46,920 nucleotides of DNA from Lachnospiraceae bacterium (GTDB lineage Bacteria; Bacillota; Clostridia; Lachnospirales; Lachnospiraceae): the NCBI GenBank assembly GCA_017524595.1, contig JAFXVI010000074.1, forward strand, positions 1 through 46,920, read 5' to 3'. The translations under genes and the position numbers were made by a program. Shown here piece by piece: positions 17,165 through 25,763 of this stretch. The number at the start of each line of letters is the position of its first letter. The stretch's first letter is position 1. A model generated the notes under the pieces. It did no database searches, was not told the origin of the DNA, and saw only the letters and a list, made by a program, of their open reading frames with translations.

Positions 17165-19630
17165 CCTGATATCATAAACGCTCCGTACGGACAGTCCGAT
17201 GGGTTCTCCCTTAATGATCTTAACCCTTCTCTCACCGCCGTTTATGTCAAAGAAGTTATCCGACAGGATAAGGTCATCATTCTCGTTTCTTATCTCCACG
17301 CTCTTGGCATATGCCGATGCCGACACGATGATCTCATCACCCTCAAGCCTTACCGAAAGCTTAGGATCTGCAAACTTAAAGTGCTTGGGCGGACAGAAGA
17401 GGACCGTTCCCTGAGACACCGTCTCACCATCCTCGATAAGCTGATAGCTTATGTAGTTCTCATATAACCCGGCTTCAGGAAGTTCCTTAAGGGCCAGCCA
17501 TTTGGCCGACAACGGTTCAAGGTTCACATCCTCCGTCTCTTCTCTTAACACCGAACCGTCGGCAGACCTCAACTGCCATTTAACAGTCCCTTTTCTCGTA
17601 CACATTGATTCGTTGGCAACGCTCAGCCGGATTGACTTTTTAACCTCGAAGGGCTCGGCATTTGTGTTCATTGTCTGCGTGAGAAGGCCTTCTTCCTCAC
17701 ATGAGATCATGAAGGGAGCAAAGAACCTCTTAGCGTAATAATGCAGGGCCTTCCACCTTCCGTAGTAATCAATTGATGACCAGGAAGCCACCGGCCAGCA
17801 GTCGTTAAGCTGCCAGTAGACGGTTCCCATGCACCGGCCCCTGTTTCTCCTGAAATGCTCAACCCCGTACCTTATCGCCTCAGCCTGAAGAAGCTGGGAA
17901 GCATATATGAGCGTGTCAAGGTCAGTCGGATACAGGAAGATCTGTTCCATATAGTTCATGATCTTCCCGTTGGCCGAAGCATTCCTCTGGTGCTTCTCCA
18001 TGATATACGAAAACACATTTCTGTCCGAAGGCTCCGAGAAAGTCTCAATAGTCTTTATCGAAGGGAATGACTGGAAGCCGAACTCGGACAAATACCTGAA
18101 ATAGAACTTCCTGTACTCGGTAAAGGGCTTGTTCCCATGCCATACATCCCAGTAATGTACATCTCCCCTGTCAGGTGAATTGGGCTCGTCAAATCCCCCG
18201 CCGCATGAAGGCGATGCCGGCCAGTAGAACCTGTCGGGATCTTCTGTCTCAAGAAGCCTCGGGAAGAGATATTCATACATCTTAACGTAGTCGCTCTTTA
18301 TCTCGTTTTTGGCACCCCACTCGCCCTTATCGACGAACATCTCCATCTCGTTGTTGCCGCACCACAGTCCAAGGCTTGCATGGTGTCTCAGCCTTCGTAT
18401 ATTATCCCTAAGCTCGGCCAGTATATTATCTTCAAAGTCACTCGTCAGCCGGTAATTGGCACAGGCAAACATGAAATCCTGCCACACAACAAGTCCCAGC
18501 TCATCGCAGGCATCATAGAAATCATCCGAAGGATACAGACCGCCGCCCCAGACACGGATACAGTTGAAATTCGCTGCCACACACTGGTTTAAAAGCTCAT
18601 AAGTCCTTTCCCTGCTGCATCTTGAAAGAATATTATCTTCAGGAATGTAGTCAGCACCCATGGCGAAGAACTTAACATTGTTTACCACATGGGCAAATTC
18701 GGACCCGTATTCATCCTTTACGGTACTCATTTCCATCGTACGAAGGCCGATCCGTCTCTCCCATTCATCAAGGACTTCCCCATCGTTATCGGCAAGTTCA
18801 ACCCTTACGGTATATAGTGGTTGCTCGCCAAGTCCGTTCGGCCACCACAGTTTCGGATCCTCAATGGAAATACCCGATGATATATCCGCTTTATCGTACA
18901 GTTTATTCCCGTCAGGGTCGATTATCGTAACAAGAAGACACAGGGACGGTTCTACTGTCTTCGCTTCTTTCTTCACACAGGCATCAAATCTAAGCTTCGC
19001 TTCCGTCAGACCCTCATTAAACTCCTGCCTTACATATACACTTTCAATCCGTGCCTTTTTAAGGGCAAGTACTTCAACTTCCTTCCATATGCCGGCATCG
19101 GGCAGCCTCGGACCCCAGTCCCAGCCGAACATATAATGCCCCTTCCTGATCTTCGGAAAGCCCCGCATCGCATCCTCGGTCCCGAGAATAGCAGGGTCTT
19201 CCTTAAACTGTTCATCTATATATTTCACAGGCGAGTGAAATATTATCACCAGCTCATTTTCATTATCCCTAAGCAGATCCTTAACGGGATATTCCCATAC
19301 CCGGTGCATGTTGTTAACGCTCCCGAGTGATCTTCCGTTAAGGGATATGTCCGCAATGGTATCAAGACCGCCAAAACGAAGTATAGCTTCATCCGCACCG
19401 GCAAGCTCATCAGCATCAACATCAAAAGAGCCCCTGTACTCAAAATCATTCTTCATAAGTTCAAGAGCTTCCATCTCATTGTCACGCCAGTAGGGATCCT
19501 CCATCCTTCCTGCGTTTATAAGGTCGTTATATACAGATCCGGATACAGAAGCCGAGATATACTCTCCTGCATCCGCAGTATCGTCAATGATACGCATTTT
19601 CCAATTCTGGTCTCTGTCTATCCTTTTCAT
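17162..19630 (-). CDS. GH2 beta-mannosidase
   Basis: An 822-residue exo-enzyme releasing mannose from the non-reducing end of manno-oligosaccharides (EC 3.2.1.25). The N-terminal jelly roll (DDTADAGEYISASVSGSVYN) is followed by the TIM barrel, with acid/base Glu in LWCGNNEME (about residue 428) and nucleophile Glu in YLSEFGFQSFP (about residue 516). YWPASPSC and HYWDVWHG are typical of beta-mannosidase rather than beta-galactosidase members. No signal peptide. The ATG at 19630 has an ideal ribosome site (GGAGGAGAC); the upstream ATG at 19678 lacks one. Its stop codon is formed by REP palindrome B. Confidence 0.92.
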   Translation of the reverse strand: MKRIDRDQNWKMRIIDDTADAGEYISASVSGSVYNDLINAGRMEDPYWRDNEMEALELMKNDFEYRGSFDVDADELAGADEAILRFGGLDTIADISLNGRSLGSVNNMHRVWEYPVKDLLRDNENELVIIFHSPVKYIDEQFKEDPAILGTEDAMRGFPKIRKGHYMFGWDWGPRLPDAGIWKEVEVLALKKARIESVYVRQEFNEGLTEAKLRFDACVKKEAKTVEPSLCLLVTIIDPDGNKLYDKADISSGISIEDPKLWWPNGLGEQPLYTVRVELADNDGEVLDEWERRIGLRTMEMSTVKDEYGSEFAHVVNNVKFFAMGADYIPEDNILSRCSRERTYELLNQCVAANFNCIRVWGGGLYPSDDFYDACDELGLVVWQDFMFACANYRLTSDFEDNILAELRDNIRRLRHHASLGLWCGNNEMEMFVDKGEWGAKNEIKSDYVKMYEYLFPRLLETEDPDRFYWPASPSCGGGFDEPNSPDRGDVHYWDVWHGNKPFTEYRKFYFRYLSEFGFQSFPSIKTIETFSEPSDRNVFSYIMEKHQRNASANGKIMNYMEQIFLYPTDLDTLIYASQLLQAEAIRYGVEHFRRNRGRCMGTVYWQLNDCWPVASWSSIDYYGRWKALHYYAKRFFAPFMISCEEEGLLTQTMNTNAEPFEVKKSIRLSVANESMCTRKGTVKWQLRSADGSVLREETEDVNLEPLSAKWLALKELPEAGLYENYISYQLIEDGETVSQGTVLFCPPKHFKFADPKLSVRLEGDEIIVSASAYAKSVEIRNENDDLILSDNFFDINGGERRVKIIKGEPIGLSVRSVYDIR

Positions 19631-19752
19631 GTCTCCTCCAAAGTCTGAAGATATTAACTGCCGGGACTCCGATGTCACGTACGGCTAAGAATATGATAAC
19701 TTAACCGGGCAGATTTCACAACCTGAAGCCCGTTCTGAAGAGTTACAAATTA

Positions 19753-20850
19753 TCATATATGTTCCTTCAGATAATCAACGAGTATCTCCGCAGCGATCTT
19801 ATGGGCTTCATAGCCCGGATGCCCATTGGATCCGACCGTTTTCTCATTCGTTGCCGGAAGCTGAAGATAGGCCGCATTAGCGTCCCCAGTTTCCTTCTTA
19901 TAACAGTTAACTGCATCGGCAAGCGTAAGGCTTAAGTCATACCCGAGCATGCCATAAAGCCATACAATATGCGACGACGGATTACTCCTTCGCACCATCT
20001 TTAGAAAATCAACCACCGCACTCTTTATAAGCTCAATATCCTCTCCCACAAACGAACCGTCCGGTGCCGTATTAAGCTTATAGAATTCTCCTGTATCCGG
20101 ATCCTTAAAGGGAGGCTGATTAAACCCTTCGCGGTCATTGGTTCCCAAGTTTATAAGTATCGCATCCGGAACCCATGAAGCAAAATCATGCGCCCTGCCT
20201 GCTCCGTATTTATCACCGGTACATCCTGCAAGTCCACAGATCTGCTCATATATCGAAGGGATCGCATGTCTCCTGTCATTGTCTCAGCCCGAGAACACAC
20301 CCCATCCACCCTGGGATATCACGCGGCATTCGGCATTAAGTTCGTGTCCGATAAGATTTATATAGGTCCGGGAATAGCTCATGCATGATGCTATCCAGTC
20401 AGCATCTTCCCTCGCACCGTAAGTACCCTCTCCGGAACTTATGCTGTCACCTATGAATTCAAGCTTATGCTCATATGTCGGAGGAGCCTTAAATTCACCG
20501 TCCGTCCACAGGCCGCGGATCACGATACAGGTCTTTGCATCCTCACTCATGGCCTGCAGCTCACGGTAGAACTTGACCCGGGTGGTCTTCTCAGGACTCC
20601 TTCCCTTAAAAAGGCATATCATCTGTCTTCCCTTATCGACCATAAACCGGCTTGTAAGCGAACCGTTTACTTCTATCGCAGCCCATGGTTCGTAGTCCTC
20701 ATAATCCGCTTCCACATCTGCCCAAAGCTGTGATCCCGTAACGTTTACCTCGATGCCCTGCCCGTTTGCAAGAAGCGGAACAACATCAAGAGCATTGTCG
20801 ATCCGTCCGTGAATTTTAAGCTTAACATCCCTTATCCTATAATAATTCAA
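19753..20850 (-). pseudogene. CE2-family acetyl-xylan/mannan esterase, one in-frame TGA
   Basis: The family layout is complete: an N-terminal jelly roll (NGQGIEVNVTGSQLWADVE), then an SGNH domain with the Ser block LEFIGDSISSGEG, LINLGTNDREG and the His block SNGHPGYEAHKIA. One TGA at 20284-20286 interrupts the frame between QGGWGVFSG and DNDRRHAIPSIY, where relatives carry Trp (GWDN); TGG to TGA is a single change. Both halves stay in the same frame, 365 sense codons in all. TGA is a normal stop elsewhere (7617, 28059, 37816), so recoding is unlikely. The start is a TTG overlapping the HAD remnant. A sequencing error is possible. Confidence 0.8.
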
Positions 20851-21037
20851 TGATCGTTTTTCCTCTCTTGCCGGAATTTATGATAATGCTGTCCATGCCG
20901 CAGGAATCGGCTGCAGCTCCGTCGGTCAGAGGCTCGTTTCCTACCATGACAGATCTATCTTTATCCAGTCCCTCACCCTATATGAGCGCTTCCATGAACC
21001 TCTTATCAGGTTTTATAACACCATATTCACTTCTCAT
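20837..21037 (-). pseudogene. HAD hydrolase C-terminal remnant with internal TAG
   Basis: The ATG overlaps the permease stop as ATGA. The frame reads MRSEYGVIKPDKRFMEALI, then TAG (20978-20980), then MVGNEPLTDGAAADSCGMDS. This is the motif III Lys and motif IV region of a HAD phosphatase with the first half missing. It ends inside the start of the CE2 gene. About 66 codons remain, so it is not functional. Confidence 0.65.
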
Positions 21038-21882
21038 CCCTTAACCGCTCCCGATGTAAGACCCGAGTATATCTGCTTCTGGCAGGTGATGAATACGATA
21101 AGGGCAGGCAGGAGAGATATTATAACGCCTGCGCATATAAGGTTATACTTGCTGCCAAGGGGACCTACGAAGGTATACAGCGATGTTGCCACAGTCGCAA
21201 GATTTTTCTTATCCTGCAGATACATATTTGCCATGTAATACTCGTTGTAGGTACCCACTCCCTTTAAGATGCATGAAGTCACGATCGCCGGCTTAAGAAG
21301 CGGGAAAAGGATCCTGTAAAAGATCGTAAAATATGAAGCCCCGTCCACTATCGCCGATTCATCAAGTGACACATCTATGTTCTCGAAGAACTGGATATAA
21401 ATGTATATAGCTATTACATCCGTTCCGCACATGACTATGATATATCCCGGAAGCAGGTTTATAAAGTGAAGCTTGTACATGATCTCATAAACCGGGATCT
21501 GCATCGCCACGCCAGGAAGCATGGATGCAAACAGAAACATATTTCTTATAAGCTTGTTGCCGGGAAATGTAAATCTGTTAAGTACATACGCCAGCTGCGT
21601 TCCTATGATCGTTGAGAACAGGAGCACACATACGAGGATTATCGTCGAATTTACGAATGCTTTTCCCATTCCGGCCTTGTTGAAGGCATTTACGAAATTC
21701 TCAAAATTAAGCCAGCTCCCCGGAAGCACCATTACGTTTGTGGTCTGATATTCTTCATCCGTCTTAAAAGCGGTGATCACACATGATACAACCGGAAGCA
21801 GTGCGACAAAGGAGAAGAACAAAAGCGATAAATACTTAAGAACCGTTAATGTGCTTTTACCGATCTTTTCCGAAATACTCAT
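21034..21882 (-). CDS. ABC sugar permease, MalG/MsmG type
   Basis: A 282-residue inner-membrane permease of the CUT1 class with six hydrophobic helices. The cytoplasmic EAA loop is recognisable as DESAIVDGASYFTIFYRILF, contacting the ATPase. It follows the MalF-type permease after 14 bases and forms the importer for manno-oligosaccharides with it and the binding protein at 22939. No ATPase gene lies in the cluster; in related bacteria a shared MsmK-type ATPase serves several such systems. Confidence 0.92.
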   Translation of the reverse strand: MSISEKIGKSTLTVLKYLSLLFFSFVALLPVVSCVITAFKTDEEYQTTNVMVLPGSWLNFENFVNAFNKAGMGKAFVNSTIILVCVLLFSTIIGTQLAYVLNRFTFPGNKLIRNMFLFASMLPGVAMQIPVYEIMYKLHFINLLPGYIIVMCGTDVIAIYIYIQFFENIDVSLDESAIVDGASYFTIFYRILFPLLKPAIVTSCILKGVGTYNEYYMANMYLQDKKNLATVATSLYTFVGPLGSKYNLICAGVIISLLPALIVFITCQKQIYSGLTSGAVKG

Positions 21883-21896
21883 TTCTCCTTCCTCCT

Positions 21897-22835
21897 CTAT
21901 TCCGTTCCGTCCTTGAACACATATTTAAAGAACAACTTCTGCAGGATCGTTACCGTAAAGATGATAAGCAACAGCACGACCGCCATGGCCGAGGCCAGCC
22001 CAACCTTCTGCTGGGTATGGGCTATCTCATGCATTACCACAAAATATGTTCCCGTTCCGTTGGCACCATCCGTTATTACATAAGGCGGTTCGAAGGCACT
22101 TAACGATCCCGATATCGACAGGATGACATTTAGGACGAATATGGTCTTGATACTCGGCATTATTATATATTTGAACTGCTGGAACTTATTGGCTCCGTCA
22201 AGCATTGCGGCCTCATAAAGCTCATTGTCAACAGACATTATCGCACCGATAAAAAGCACCATATTCTGTCCGAAATATCTCCATACGCTTGTTCCGACGA
22301 GAGAGATATTGTTTATGCTGCGATCCTTCAGCCAGTAAGGGAGGTTATCAAGGGCAAAGCCGCACCACTGAAGAACCGTATCAAATACAAAGCCTCTGGT
22401 ATAGAAGAACTTGAATATAAATCCGATCGCTATACCGTTTATGAGAAAAGGAAAGAACATAAAGCCCTTAAAGAGGTCACCGCCCTTTACCTTAAAGCTC
22501 AATATCGTGGCAAGATACAGGGCCAGTGACAGCTGGACCACAGATCCGCCCATATAGTAAAGGGAGAGCTTAAGAGCTCCGAAACAATCCTTCCTCGAAA
22601 ATACCTTGATATAATTCTTCCATCCTACGAACTTCCTGGCTCCCACATATTTCATGTTATAGAAGGAGAACTTCACCATTTCCGCAAACGGGATATAGGT
22701 GAACACCATCAGCAGGATCAAGGGAATTATAAGAAATGCCAGCATGACTAACACCTTCTGACCATCCCTGCTCCCCAGCCACTCTCTGAATGTGCGCTTA
22801 TTCCTTTTTACGGTAGTATTAACCGATGCATTCAT
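21897..22835 (-). CDS. ABC sugar permease, MalF/MsmF type
   Basis: A 312-residue CUT1 permease with six membrane segments. The EAA motif reads YEAAMLDGANKFQQFKYIIM. It partners the 21034 permease. A 103-base gap separates it from the binding-protein gene upstream and contains GCGCCGGCCGC..GCAGCCGGC, a short inverted region that may trim or stabilise transcript ends. The N-terminus is polar and basic, with no signal peptide, as usual for MalF-type proteins of Firmicutes. Confidence 0.92.
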   Translation of the reverse strand: MNASVNTTVKRNKRTFREWLGSRDGQKVLVMLAFLIIPLILLMVFTYIPFAEMVKFSFYNMKYVGARKFVGWKNYIKVFSRKDCFGALKLSLYYMGGSVVQLSLALYLATILSFKVKGGDLFKGFMFFPFLINGIAIGFIFKFFYTRGFVFDTVLQWCGFALDNLPYWLKDRSINNISLVGTSVWRYFGQNMVLFIGAIMSVDNELYEAAMLDGANKFQQFKYIIMPSIKTIFVLNVILSISGSLSAFEPPYVITDGANGTGTYFVVMHEIAHTQQKVGLASAMAVVLLLIIFTVTILQKLFFKYVFKDGTE

Positions 22836-22938
22836 TTAACCTTCTCCTGTAAAACCTGCAAAATCAATCGCGTGACTTTCTCTTAAGTGCGCCGGCCGCT
22901 TAAGGCAGCCGGCACACAAATCTGAAATTCACATTACA

Positions 22939-24405
22939 TCAATAATCAACCGATACCTCAAGTTCTTCCTGGGCATCATTCCACTTCTGTGTCCAGTCGG
23001 CATATATATCGTCGAGTGATTCTGATCCTGTGGCTGCCGCTTCGACGATCCTCTGAACCTTATCGTTACCGCCTGCATTGAAGGAAAGCTCCGACTCCGA
23101 GTTCATATCGTTAAGGAGTGTCTCCTCGCCTGCCTTGGCCGGCTGATCCGAAAGAACCTCGCATCCGTCAAATGCTGCGTACATGTCAGGGTTCTTGCCG
23201 CCCTTAACTACGGTGTAGCCGCCTTCGTTGTAGCACCAGTCTGACTTTTCAACCATCCACTTAACGAATATGAGTGATGCGAGCTTGTTCTCATCCGAAG
23301 AATTAACATTGATGCAGTAATTGTAATCGCCGCCTGCATTGACATACTGCTTGCCGCCTACAGTCATGGGGAAAGGCATGTATCCTACGTTTTCGGGAGT
23401 ATCGCCTGCTTCCTGCATCTGTGCATAAGCCCATGAACCAAGTACCATTGTTCCTATCTCGCCGCGATTGAGCATACCCTTGCAGCTCTCCCAGTCTGTG
23501 GTCGTATAGTCGTCTTCGATAAGTCCGCCTGCTACAGCATCAAAGAGGATCCTGTAGAGATTGTAGATGCCCGTGTCATCACCGGGATCCTTGAAGGGCT
23601 CGGCAGTGTGAACGAACTTCTGCTGCATGAAGGTGTCATCTCCGTTGGATACTATTCCGATATAAGCATCCCATGCACCCATCGTCCAGCCTGCTGCATA
23701 GTTGGTGTAAAGAGGGATCGCGTCAGTGTTGTCCTTTATAAGCTTAAGGTCATCGAGGAATTCGGTAGGGGTCTTTGGAAGTTCCTTGATACCGGCCTCT
23801 TCAAATACTGCCTTGTTGTAAAGAACGCCCTGGGCATTTGCCATGTAAGGGATACCATAGCAGTTGCCTTCATACTCCCAGTTGTCTACGAAGTTAAGCT
23901 GCGCTGAAAGATTGTCAAGTGTATCAAAGGGCATGAAATATGTCTCAAGATCTACCTTGTCAACCGCCGGGATAAACATTATATCGCCCCAGTCACCTGT
24001 GGAAAGTCGAAGGAGTGAATCCTCAGCATAATCCGTAACTGCTTCCATCTCAACCTTGATACCCGGGAATTCCTTATTAAATTCCGCTACCATCCTATCC
24101 ATTGTTCCGTCCTCTGCCCTGTCTGTCTTATGGTGCAGGAACTTGATAGTAGCTTCAGCATCACCGTATTTGCCAAGGTCAAGCTGCGTGTAGGTGGGGA
24201 TGTCGCTCTCATCCGCTGCGTCTGCGGCATCAGCCTCATCGGTGTCTTCATCCTCAGTGTCTGCTGCGTCTGTTTCTTCTGCCTCATCAGCTTCAGCTTC
24301 CCCGGCTGCCGGAGCAGAAGCTTCTGCAGCACCGCTGCCGCATGCTGCCAGTGAGAAAGTCATTGCCGATGCAAGACAAATTGCCAAAACCTTTTTCAAT
24401 TTCAT
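22939..24405 (-). CDS. Sugar-binding lipoprotein of a CUT1 ABC importer
   Basis: A 488-residue family 1 extracellular solute-binding protein. The signal MKLKKVLAICLASAMTFSLA ends in lipobox LAAC. An unusually long, low-complexity acidic linker follows (Ala/Asp/Glu/Thr-rich, about residues 28-68), then the binding lobes (IKFLHHKTDRAEDGTMDRMV, DIMFIPAVDK, GIPYMANAQGVLYNK, GTMVLGSWAYAQM). By context it captures manno-oligosaccharides. A strong promoter with operator-like repeats lies upstream, and a perfect AAAGGAGGAAAA ribosome site precedes the ATG. As first gene it sets expression of the importer and enzyme operon. Confidence 0.93.
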   Translation of the reverse strand: MKLKKVLAICLASAMTFSLAACGSGAAEASAPAAGEAEADEAEETDAADTEDEDTDEADAADAADESDIPTYTQLDLGKYGDAEATIKFLHHKTDRAEDGTMDRMVAEFNKEFPGIKVEMEAVTDYAEDSLLRLSTGDWGDIMFIPAVDKVDLETYFMPFDTLDNLSAQLNFVDNWEYEGNCYGIPYMANAQGVLYNKAVFEEAGIKELPKTPTEFLDDLKLIKDNTDAIPLYTNYAAGWTMGAWDAYIGIVSNGDDTFMQQKFVHTAEPFKDPGDDTGIYNLYRILFDAVAGGLIEDDYTTTDWESCKGMLNRGEIGTMVLGSWAYAQMQEAGDTPENVGYMPFPMTVGGKQYVNAGGDYNYCINVNSSDENKLASLIFVKWMVEKSDWCYNEGGYTVVKGGKNPDMYAAFDGCEVLSDQPAKAGEETLLNDMNSESELSFNAGGNDKVQRIVEAAATGSESLDDIYADWTQKWNDAQEELEVSVDY

Positions 24406-24443
24406 GATTTTCCTCCTTTGTTTGAAACGGGTTTAAGTTATTT

Positions 24444-24458
24444 TACTTAACCCAAGTA
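24444..24458. promoter_or_regulatory. Operator-like inverted repeat at the importer promoter
   Basis: TACTT-AACCC-AAGTA is a perfect 5-bp inverted repeat overlapping and following the -10 box of the importer promoter, where a LacI-type repressor would block transcription. Related CTTAAC sequences occur at 12058 and 19700. Confidence 0.5.
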
Positions 24459-24482
24459 TATCAATTACCTAATTTAAGTCAA
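24455..24482 (-). promoter_or_regulatory. Sigma-A type promoter of the mannan importer operon
   Basis: On the minus strand TTGACT (24477-24482), a 16-base spacer and TATACT (24455-24460). The spacer contains TTAGGTAA, one of the recurring candidate operator boxes. Confidence 0.75.
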
Positions 24483-24510
24483 TATTTTTTGCTAATTAGT
24501 TGGCTGTTTC

Positions 24511-24536
24511 TACCTAATTTACAGATTTATTAGGTA
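24511..24536. promoter_or_regulatory. TACCTAAT/ATTAGGTA inverted repeat
   Basis: Perfect 8-bp arms separated by 10 bases, about 30 bases upstream of the -35 box of the importer promoter. The position suits an activator such as the neighbouring AraC protein, or a second repressor site for looping. Confidence 0.5.
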
Positions 24537-24565
24537 AGTTTTGTTAAAAGGTAACAAATCAAAGC

Positions 24566-24601
24566 CAAAAAAAGCTTCCGGAATCCCTTTTCCGAAAGCT
24601 T
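24566..24601 (-). terminator. Rho-independent terminator of the AraC gene
   Basis: AAGCTTTCGGAA and TTCCGGAAGCTT form a 12-bp stem with one G-T type pair and a 6-base loop, followed by TTTTTT on the minus strand. It separates the AraC transcript from the importer promoter. Confidence 0.85.
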
Positions 24602-24621
24602 AATTTACTTAAATTACCTAA

Positions 24622-24673
24622 TGAAACAGGGGGACGGTTCCTCGACGCGAAGCTAGTCCTTTAGGGCGGTTCA
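24622..24673. repeat. REP-like palindrome C, with internal insertion
   Basis: On the minus strand it opens TGAACCG, has about 20 extra bases, then GAGGAACCGTCCCCCTG and TTTCA. The opening TGA (24671-24673) is the AraC stop codon. The other copies lack the internal segment. Confidence 0.65.
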
Positions 24674-25540
24674 TTTTTGAAACAGCCTTAAATTCCCCGG
24701 TGTCACTCCCCTGAGTTTCTTAAAAGAGCGGATAAAGTGACTTTGATCCGAATACCCTAACTCCTGGCTTATATCATAAAGGGGCATGTCCGTGAATTTA
24801 AGCAGCTCCTCGGCCTTCCCAACTCTAAGCATTTCCAGGTACTCCTTGCAGGAACGTCCGTACATTTCCTTAAAACACCTGGCAAAGTGCGAATAGCTCA
24901 TACTGCATCTTACGGCAAGATCTTCCACTTTAAGCCCCTCATCCATATGAAGATCGATATATTCCAAAATGTTCCTTACCGTAAGCTCATCTCCCGGGGT
25001 ATGCTCCTTTACCTCCGCGAAATCGATCCCCATTTCCTGCCACAGCCTTATAAGTCTTGTCATAATGATACACAGTGCGGCATGAACGATAACATCATAA
25101 CCCAGTTCCTGTCTGTTCAATTCCCGTATGCTCTCAAGGAAAAGTTCCTTAAATCCATAATCCTTTATCATTTCCGCTCTAAAGAAAGCTTCGGCCTCAT
25201 GGTTCCTTGCTGCCGCGAGCAGTGTCGCAAGCCTTGGTGTAAAGCTCGTACTGACGGTAAGCCTTGACGCATCGAACTTTATGACCGCATACCGTGCCCC
25301 CTTAACGGAGCTTGCGGACATGGAGTGAATGCTTCCGTCATAAAAAAGGAGCATATCTCCTTCATAAACGTAATACTCAGTATCGTCCGAAGTCGCGAAC
25401 ATATTTCCTTCCATCATATATATTATCTCAACATAGTGGTGGAAATGCGGCCTTACAGGAAAGCCGTCCCTCAGAGTATCAACCACGAAAGCCTCATAGG
25501 GCCTGTTCAGCATATCGCTGTATTCATATAGATAATTCAT
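24671..25540 (-). CDS. AraC-family transcriptional regulator
   Basis: A 289-residue regulator with an N-terminal cupin sensor (RPHFHHYVEIIYMMEGN, EGDMLLFYDGSIHSM) and a C-terminal double helix-turn-helix (LKVEDLAVRCSMSYSHFARC, then MPLYDISQELGYSDQSHFIR and FKKLRGVTPGNLR). It lies between the mannan importer and the divergent MATE/GH113 pair, so it probably activates one or both in response to a sugar. It has its own promoter and terminator. Its stop codon is the first three bases of REP copy C. Confidence 0.9.
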   Translation of the reverse strand: MNYLYEYSDMLNRPYEAFVVDTLRDGFPVRPHFHHYVEIIYMMEGNMFATSDDTEYYVYEGDMLLFYDGSIHSMSASSVKGARYAVIKFDASRLTVSTSFTPRLATLLAAARNHEAEAFFRAEMIKDYGFKELFLESIRELNRQELGYDVIVHAALCIIMTRLIRLWQEMGIDFAEVKEHTPGDELTVRNILEYIDLHMDEGLKVEDLAVRCSMSYSHFARCFKEMYGRSCKEYLEMLRVGKAEELLKFTDMPLYDISQELGYSDQSHFIRSFKKLRGVTPGNLRLFQK

Positions 25541-25623
25541 ACCGGTCCTTTCGAAAAAAATAGTTTTTTTCTAACACAAATCCTTTTAAATAAGGGGTAA
25601 TAGCATATATATGATAGATTTAT

Positions 25624-25652
25624 TCTATATATTGACGGCTTTATTATATCAA
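25624..25652 (-). promoter_or_regulatory. Promoter of the AraC gene
   Basis: TTGATA (25647-25652), a 17-base spacer and TATAGA (25624-25629) on the minus strand, about 85 bases before the start codon. The same stretch separates AraC from the MATE gene. Confidence 0.55.
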
Positions 25653-25763
25653 TACGCCGGCCAAGTGTCTATATTTGTATGATGAACGCTGTCACCAATC
25701 TCATTTATAATGATCGGAACGGACAGTGCTTGATTTTGTCAACATTTATACGAGGAACAAAAA

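Noticed and set aside
19753..20850. UGA read as tryptophan (alternative code) in CE2
   Set aside because: TGA ends many clearly complete genes here, and Trp is encoded by TGG throughout.
23608..23907. Plus-strand ORF opposite the sugar-binding lipoprotein gene
   Set aside because: Antisense shadow of a well-supported gene, with no ribosome site or recognisable domain.
24097..24332. Second coding frame opposite or beside the acidic linker of the binding protein
   Set aside because: The frames are products of the repetitive GAN/GCN linker; none has a ribosome site.
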